Positions 58,273-64,000 of a stretch of 64,000 bases of DNA are shown here, one piece after another. How positions within the stretch are numbered: position 1 is the first letter of the stretch; every line of letters starts with the position of its first letter. Origin of the DNA: Diphasiastrum complanatum (taxonomy: Eukaryota > Streptophyta > Lycopodiopsida > Lycopodiales > Lycopodiaceae); contig MU832111.1 in assembly GCA_029204225.1 (NCBI GenBank), positions 22,801 through 86,800 on the forward strand, in the 5' to 3' direction. Made by a program: the position numbers and the translations under genes. The notes beneath the pieces were generated by a model. That model was not told the origin of the DNA. It was given only the letters and a program-made list of their open reading frames with translations, and ran no database searches.

Positions 58273-60472
58273 TTAATATATAGTTCGGGGCTGGTTGGAC
58301 AATTTTTTCGATCTTGTCCTATTTGACAAAGGAACAACAGGTACAGGAGATTGTGTGAGTGCATACATCCGCACACCAAGAAGCTCTCGTGGGAAACGCT
58401 GTTGGGCCTGCAAATAAAAGGGAACAGTTTTGAAACAAGAGCGCAACAAGAAAGTGGGTGTTAACAACTGGAGAAATTTTTACTAAGGATGAAGAAAATT
58501 TTAGTAAGGATTGATCTCAATGTGCATCCTAAAATGCAACAAAATATATACTATGTCGATGAAGGATCTAAATCCATCACGGGAGTGATGGAAATTTTTG
58601 TGAAACCCCAACTTAGCTTACTCAGAAACATACAACTTGCAGACATACCCTTGTTTTTTGCAGATGCAGACCTGTTTGCTTCATCAGATCCCTAAAGTAA
58701 GCATCAGACCTTGAAACACTGCTATCTGCTTTGTCCAGAAGAAAATCTGCAAGACCAGCTAACTGAAGACCAGCCCATCACATGCCACACGTATCCAAGT
58801 AAAGACTACATCCCTGCTTTCAGCCCAACTTCTTAGAATCATAAACACATATCTTTCAAAGCAGACACTGCTACAACCAAAACTTCATCTTGGATTATAT
58901 TCTGCTACAACTCTAAAAGCTATAACTTGATTTTTTTGTTTTGATGGTGCCTTTGGAATACTTCTTTGAAATTTTACACTCATAGGCAGGTGATGGTCTC
59001 CTTCAAACCACTTCTAAGCTAAAACAAACTACCTAAATGTAGTCAGTGTACAGAAAAGATTGGGCATACCACATTTGCTAACATTCTCTTTCAAAACAAA
59101 TAAACCATCTGGTTTAAGGCCAACCTGCATAAAATAACAAAAATTCAAGTTATTGATCTAAAGCATAACTGAACACTTCGATCTAAACCTTAATATAGTT
59201 TCATATCAGTTGCTAAAACATGGAGCCGGGACTTGAGTTTAACCTTCGCTCTGAGAAAAAACGTGACGAAATCTTGATCTGTTAGGTGACCAATGCACCA
59301 CTGGACCCAAATAACGTCATATCTGTTTGGTTCTGAGTGAAGTTCTGACACAGATTCCAAAACAACAGAGATAAAGATTCAGATTAATCAGAAAGATTTG
59401 AGCAGGCATTAGTTACTAAAGCTCCAGGTAAATAAGATAACTTACTTGCAATGGTGTGGCGAAAAAATTCACAACTCTGTGCAAGCTGTGATCTTGGATA
59501 ACATTACTTTCTAAAATGTGGCTCTTCAAATCTCTTCGAGCAGTTTCTAAGAAATGTTGAACTGGTTCTACCAAATCCACCTAAGTCAACACAATCACAT
59601 TAAGCCTGTCAAACTAAAATCAAGAGCCATTGAAACTTACCCGGTGCATTCCTGACCCCCTATCAGAAAAACAATATTCTTAAGAGGTATAGTGAAGACG
59701 CGATTGCAAAACATCTCATGCTTTTCACCAACCACACATCAGAGAAACCCTCAACAAGACTAGGCTTAGAATTCTGCTGGCGTGAAAGCTAGTAAGCAAG
59801 GACTCTGGGGAAAATGAAACCCTAGAAATCTGGCAGAAGCTGGAACACGTACCAGAAGAACTATACCTCATGAAAATGCCTTAAAAGAAGCTGCTTAGTG
59901 ACTCGGCCAACGCCAGCACCACAATCTGAACCAGCAAAAGATAGAGAATTATTTAGAAGGGAGCCAAGCAGAACTAGATCCGCTACATGCATTTGGCCTT
60001 CGAAAATAAAATGATAAAACATTGCAAGCAAGGCCTGCAAGTAGCAAACAGACTGTGAAAAAGTGTTTGCAAAAACATGACAAACAAATGCATACCTAGC
60101 GCAACAAGATGGCGATTTCCCCTAACATAATCAGGCATGCACTCGCTCAACACATCAAGAAGAAAGCGTCACTTTCCATGACATCCCAGCTACTGACATT
60201 TCCGTATCCGCCTAACACCCCATCAACCGTGGCCTCAACACCCTGCATTCCAGTATCAATCACAACTCACCAGCAGCTAAGCTTCTGATAGAAAATAAAA
60301 GCATTGTCGCCTGCCCCATGAGCAAACAAACTGATATACTAACCGTCCAGTATTTGATGCCATTCTGATACCATTCATCCTTCTTGTTTAAGTCTGGATC
60401 CCGGCTAGTTTCGGCACCCTCCCCCGCTTCCTGCAGCCACATTTCCTTCCTGCTGCTGTAGCTTTTGCCCAT
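58273..60472 (-). pseudogene. NTM1: N-terminal protein methyltransferase (NTM1 family), eight exons, two frameshifts
   Basis: The family methylates the alpha-amino group of proteins starting Xaa-Pro-Lys, using S-adenosylmethionine. Exons on the minus strand: 60,472-60,344 (SSRKEMWLQEAGEGAE, KDEWYQNGIKYW); 60,242-60,096 (GVEATVDGVLGGYG, GNRHLVAL); 59,925-59,867 (DCGAGVGRVTKQLLLRHF, SAM-binding motif I); 59,580-59,446 (VDLVEPVQHFLETAR); 59,344-59,244 (RYDVIWVQWCIGHLTDQDF); 59,124-59,070 (VGLKPDGLFVLKENV); 58,746-58,649 (LLDKADSSVSRSDAYF); 58,407-58,273 (MYALT, basic end). All introns are GT-AG; total about 286 codons, a normal length. Two single-base losses break the frame: one near 60,160, one at the exon 4/5 junction, where the donor lacks a G. 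Motifs are intact, so this is either a very young pseudogene or a real gene with sequencing errors. Confidence 0.88.
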
Positions 60473-60681
60473 CCTCGGAATCCATGGCAACAGCGCCCGC
60501 GTCCATTGCCACAGCCCTGTGCTGGAGAGAAACCCTAACAGAAACCCTAACAGCACTGAAGGGGAAAGAAGATAGAAGGACCCAAGGGGGTGGCCTTGGC
60601 TCATGTGGCCCTTGCTGGAAATATGGGGACAAGAGAGAGAGATGCTATCATGCATATGCCCAAACAACTATGTACATGACT
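60473..60681 (-). promoter_or_regulatory. 5' flank of the NTM1-type gene
   Basis: The short region upstream of the chosen start. GC content is locally higher, and GGTTTCTGTTAGGGTTTC at about 60,546-60,529 on the minus strand has the telo-box-like AGGGTTT word seen in many plant leaders. An in-frame upstream ATG exists but the family match begins at 60,472. Confidence 0.35.
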
Positions 60682-60862
60682 ATGCATATGCAAATAGTAA
60701 GTTTATGTTCTAGAAGTTACTCTCTCTTTATGTGCTTGTCGGGATACATATGCATATAGTAAGTTTATGGTTATAGAAGTTACCCTCTTTGTGCTTGTCG
60801 AGATGCAATATGCATAAGTAAGTTTATGTTATAGAAGTTACCCTCTTTGTGCTTGTCGGATG
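60682..60862 (+). repeat. Minisatellite, three ~60-bp units
   Basis: ATATGCATA..AGTAAGTTTATG..TATAGAAGTTACCCTCTTT followed by GTGCTTGTCG is repeated three times, starting at about 60,682, 60,747 and 60,807. Copies differ by a few indels. It lies 210 bases upstream of the methyltransferase start codon. Confidence 0.9.
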
Positions 60863-61274
60863 TCGCTTGTGAAGGGGAACTTGGTTTTGGTCATCCTCTT
60901 TCATGTTTCCCCACACATAGCTCTTGAAGGGGGAAAGATCCTAGTTTCGTTTTTCCTCATGCTAATTTTTCGTTACTTGAGGGAGGGAGGGAGGGTGAGA
61001 GAGGGGAGGGGACGAGTGGAAAGGGAGTTGCATATGTTTTGGCTTAGAAATCTGAGATGTGAAGAGTTCCAATTGTACTATAAGTCGTAGCAAACAGTGT
61101 TTTCAGAATGTGGATGTGCTAGCAGCACACTTTGGTTGTGCTAGCACATCCCTTACTCGGCCTATTATTGCACTATAAGTTGAACTATGTGTGGCCTTTC
61201 TCTAGGTGTCTACGTGGGCCAAACCACCTCAACATCCAAATTCCATAATGCCATCCTAGGTGTGCATTGTGCAT

Positions 61275-61276
<2 letters not shown>
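60863..61276. other. No gene recognised
   Basis: A purine-rich patch (GGGAGGGAGGGAGGGTGAGAG, 60,984-61,004) is the only feature noticed. Confidence 0.5.
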
Positions 61277-61333
<57 letters not shown>

Positions 61334-61337
61334 AGAG
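61277..61337 (+). repeat. (GA)n microsatellite with one interruption
   Basis: GA run from 61,277, broken once by GGAGA near 61,312, and ending at 61,337. Confidence 0.95.
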
Positions 61338-64000
61338 GAACCGATCGGCAAAAATTAATATTTTCAGATATTTTCAAATTTTTTACTGATTTTGATTGTT
61401 TTTTTTGTCCCATTCAATGAACATTTTCAAACACAGATGCCCAAATTATTAGTAATTTGCTATGTGTGCTACAAGATCCATACGAAACTTAATTCTAAGA
61501 GAATAATTGGAGGACAAAGAGTCTTATGTTACAAAGGTTGCATGTCACAACTGGTGGTCACGGTCATTCTTATGTACATACACACACAAAATTGTTGAGA
61601 TAGTTGGCAAGAAGGGTAAGTTGTATAACCATCGCAGTTGCCTCAAGCTCAACCATCTCTCTAAATCATTTACAACGTCATTGGTCCAAAAATACTTACA
61701 AGGGACATAACTAGATATGTATAAATTATTGCCCAATCACTTTAGTAATCAATAGCTGTGATTTTTGACAAAAAATAGATACACTTGGGGGGGTGCCCAA
61801 TTCTTGATCCTTAAAAAAAAACAGTAATCATCGCGAAAAACTTTTGCCCAAAAAGTATCATAATACATCGTGAAAACCTATTGGAGCCTTTTAGTAACTA
61901 GAGACAACGATTTTTACCAACCCTATTTAATCTCATGTTTACCTTTACAAGCGGACTTTGTGTATGCTATTATACATAAAAGCTCGAGTGGCACATGACT
62001 CCTTGGTTACTAACGTCATATTTCCAAGGAGTAAGAATTAGGATTCAATCCAAGTTATACTACATTGTCGACGTTTATTAGCCAATATTGTCTAGTGTAC
62101 TCTTGACAATGTGCATGTAGGGCAATATTAGCACAAAATATCACAGCTATAAGTTTGTTTTTGCTTTGTTTGTTAGCATCACTTATCATAAAATGGTAGT
62201 ATAACATTATCACTTATCATAAAATGGTAGTATATCTACCATTAGCTCTATCATTACTGGCCATATAAGCTACTGGCCATTATTATCACAGATTATGTGT
62301 ATTTATCATCATATTGTTCCGCTTCTCTACTAATGTGTGTCATAGTCATATAATAGTAGAATAACATACATAACAATTGTAGCATGTGATGTCATCAACC
62401 AAAGAAATATTCTAGATGGACAAATCTGTGAGATAACTCACCAAATTACTCTCTTGTCATAATAAGCATGTTAGATTCTCACTTTTGAAACAAATTTGCT
62501 ATAAAAAAGTATGAGAATCACATCACATTCATAAAATTGCCAAGCTAGTTATGATGAAGCACATGAAATTCATACCCTGGGGAAAAAGGTGGTTCTTGCT
62601 TCCACCAAACCCGGTAAGGCTACTTTCTTTGTAAAAGATACATTGGGTGAGTTTTCTTAGAACTTTAATTAGCCCGTTTTCCTTGTGATTCCTTGGAAGG
62701 TAATTTTTTATTTACCCGTTGAATGTCCACAAAAATGGTTAATGACAGTTTTTTTCTCTAAACTGTTTCTCCTTGCTTAAATCTCCAAGAACTCCTTTTT
62801 TGATTTACGAGTCAATTCTCAAGGTGGTAACGAAGAAGATCTTTCGTTAAGTCACTGTGTTGGGGACATTATTGGTATTTACTTACAGTGATGCGACACC
62901 TCTATTTTGACTTACAAAAGATTTTCTCGGATCTCTTCTTTGAAACTTTTCCTAGGACAAATCTCGATTGATATGCACCCCTTGGAAAACTCGTGACGTT
63001 TCCTCTTAAAAAGGGGAGAAGATAAGGACGAAAAGAGAGCTATCAAGAAGAAACATTCTGTTAGTGGACGTGGAGCACGATGATAAGAGCGAATATCCCC
63101 AATGCTCATTGGAGGTCATTGACTCAAGTTTACTAGTCTAAAGGTCATTCATTATATTTACAAAGGATCAATAGATAAGAAACATGGACCAAAAGAGAAA
63201 AAATGAGCTATTGATTAGTGTTTTATGAGTTGTTGGGGTTTAGGGGTCTAGCCCCTTAGAAAAATAGGCTATGGATGTAGGAGACTTTTGGTGGCCTCCT
63301 AGGTCCCATTGGTTTGCAATCTATGGTTTGTGGTTCAGGACCATTCATAAAAGTGAATTAGTCAAAACAACTCTTGTTTTTTAATCTCTTCGGTCAATGC
63401 TAGCGAGCTATCTCACATTGCCCAACTCCACAATATCATTTTTGCTTTCTTCTACAAAACCTGGCTCATTAGCTTCAAGAAATATCTTATTCTCGTGGCC
63501 TTGCTTTTTGAGCTCGAGACACAAACTCCAAGACGTCTTGTGGGAAAGGACAATAGTTTCAAGAACTTTGTTGGAATAGGGTGCCAAGACTGCAAGTTCT
63601 AATAAGATTCGGCTCTATTTAAAATCATCATAATTAGTTGAGTTTTTCAAAATGGTACAAGACTTTATGCATGACTATTGGTTATGTTGTATGCTACAAT
63701 ATGGAGTGTCGGCTATTGTATGGTATTGGCGGTATATGTTAGTTGTTGTCATTGATCAATATCTACTACCAATGGTTCTAACATTTATGAGTGCTCAGTT
63801 TGAGTTGCTTAGTCAATTTTAATCAAACAATAAGCCTTTATGCATGATTCTACTCAAAAGTCATATTCTCTACATGTAATGGCATAGTATGTAGTGTCAA
63901 TTATTGTATATGTTTAATATGTAATTCCAACTATTGTATAGTAGTGGTGTATGTTACTACTGTTTACTATTGCAATAATATCGACCAACATTATTATTGG
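61338..64000. other. Non-genic right flank
   Basis: No exon, RNA gene or element end was recognised. A 31-base unit (ATCACTTATCATAAAATGGT) is duplicated in tandem at 62,178 and 62,209. Frames at 62,912-63,109 and 63,397-63,579 have no domain. Confidence 0.5.

Noticed and set aside
1-64000. A novel multi-gene system such as a biosynthetic cluster, viral island or defence locus
   Set aside because: Only three host genes were recognised, they are unrelated in function and 10-15 kb apart, and everything else is retroelement debris or simple repeats.

Overview
The window looks like nuclear DNA of a land plant with a large, retrotransposon-rich genome. It is AT-rich, has spliced genes with GT-AG introns, contains many decayed Ty1/copia and Ty3/gypsy elements, and carries long (CT/GA)n arrays. 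No prokaryotic or organellar gene organisation is seen. The host genes recognised are a plasma-membrane H+-ATPase (P3A, AHA family), a TTG1/LWD-type WD40 protein and an N-terminal protein methyltransferase of the NTM1 family. I cannot name the species. A non-seed plant is possible, but that is only an impression.

Layout. 1.6-5.8 kb: gypsy and copia (family B) remnants on the minus strand. 6.0-8.15 kb: the 5' half of a copia element (family A) on the plus strand, interrupted at 8,149 by a minus-strand gypsy element (3' LTR 8,149-8,853, PBS near 11,510, LTR tail 11,520-11,621). 11.6-17.6 kb: exons 1 to 7a of the H+-ATPase, minus strand, with copia debris in one intron. 17.6-28.5 kb: the ATPase 5' flank, a gypsy element and smaller fragments. 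29.83-30.91 kb: the intact intronless WD40 gene. 31.7-37.3 kb: copia remnants, including the 3' half of copia A on the minus strand. 37.29-37.89 kb: the head of a gypsy LTR. 37.89-42.88 kb: exons 7b to 19 of the H+-ATPase, plus strand. 43-58 kb: mostly non-genic, with TE fragments and tandem arrays. 58.27-60.47 kb: an NTM1-type methyltransferase gene in eight exons, minus strand. 60.5-64 kb: repeats and nothing recognisable.

Main result. One inversion of about 26.3 kb, with ends at about 11,622 and about 37,890, explains three broken structures together. Turning that segment round rejoins the two halves of one H+-ATPase exon. It also joins a 102-bp LTR tail to a 603-bp LTR head, giving 705 bp, the same length as the intact sister LTR. 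And it brings the two halves of copia A back into one reading frame around the gypsy insertion, which is flanked by a 5-bp target duplication (AATAC/AATAT). The left junction shares 3 bp (CAA) between LTR and exon, and about four ATPase codons are missing at the join. The split ATPase has since decayed: it has a frameshift, a stop codon, loss of TGES, PIAMP and TGDGVND residues, and a large nucleotide-domain deletion. The WD40 gene lies inside the inverted block and is intact. No novel multi-gene system was found; the exact, reconstructable inversion is the notable object here.
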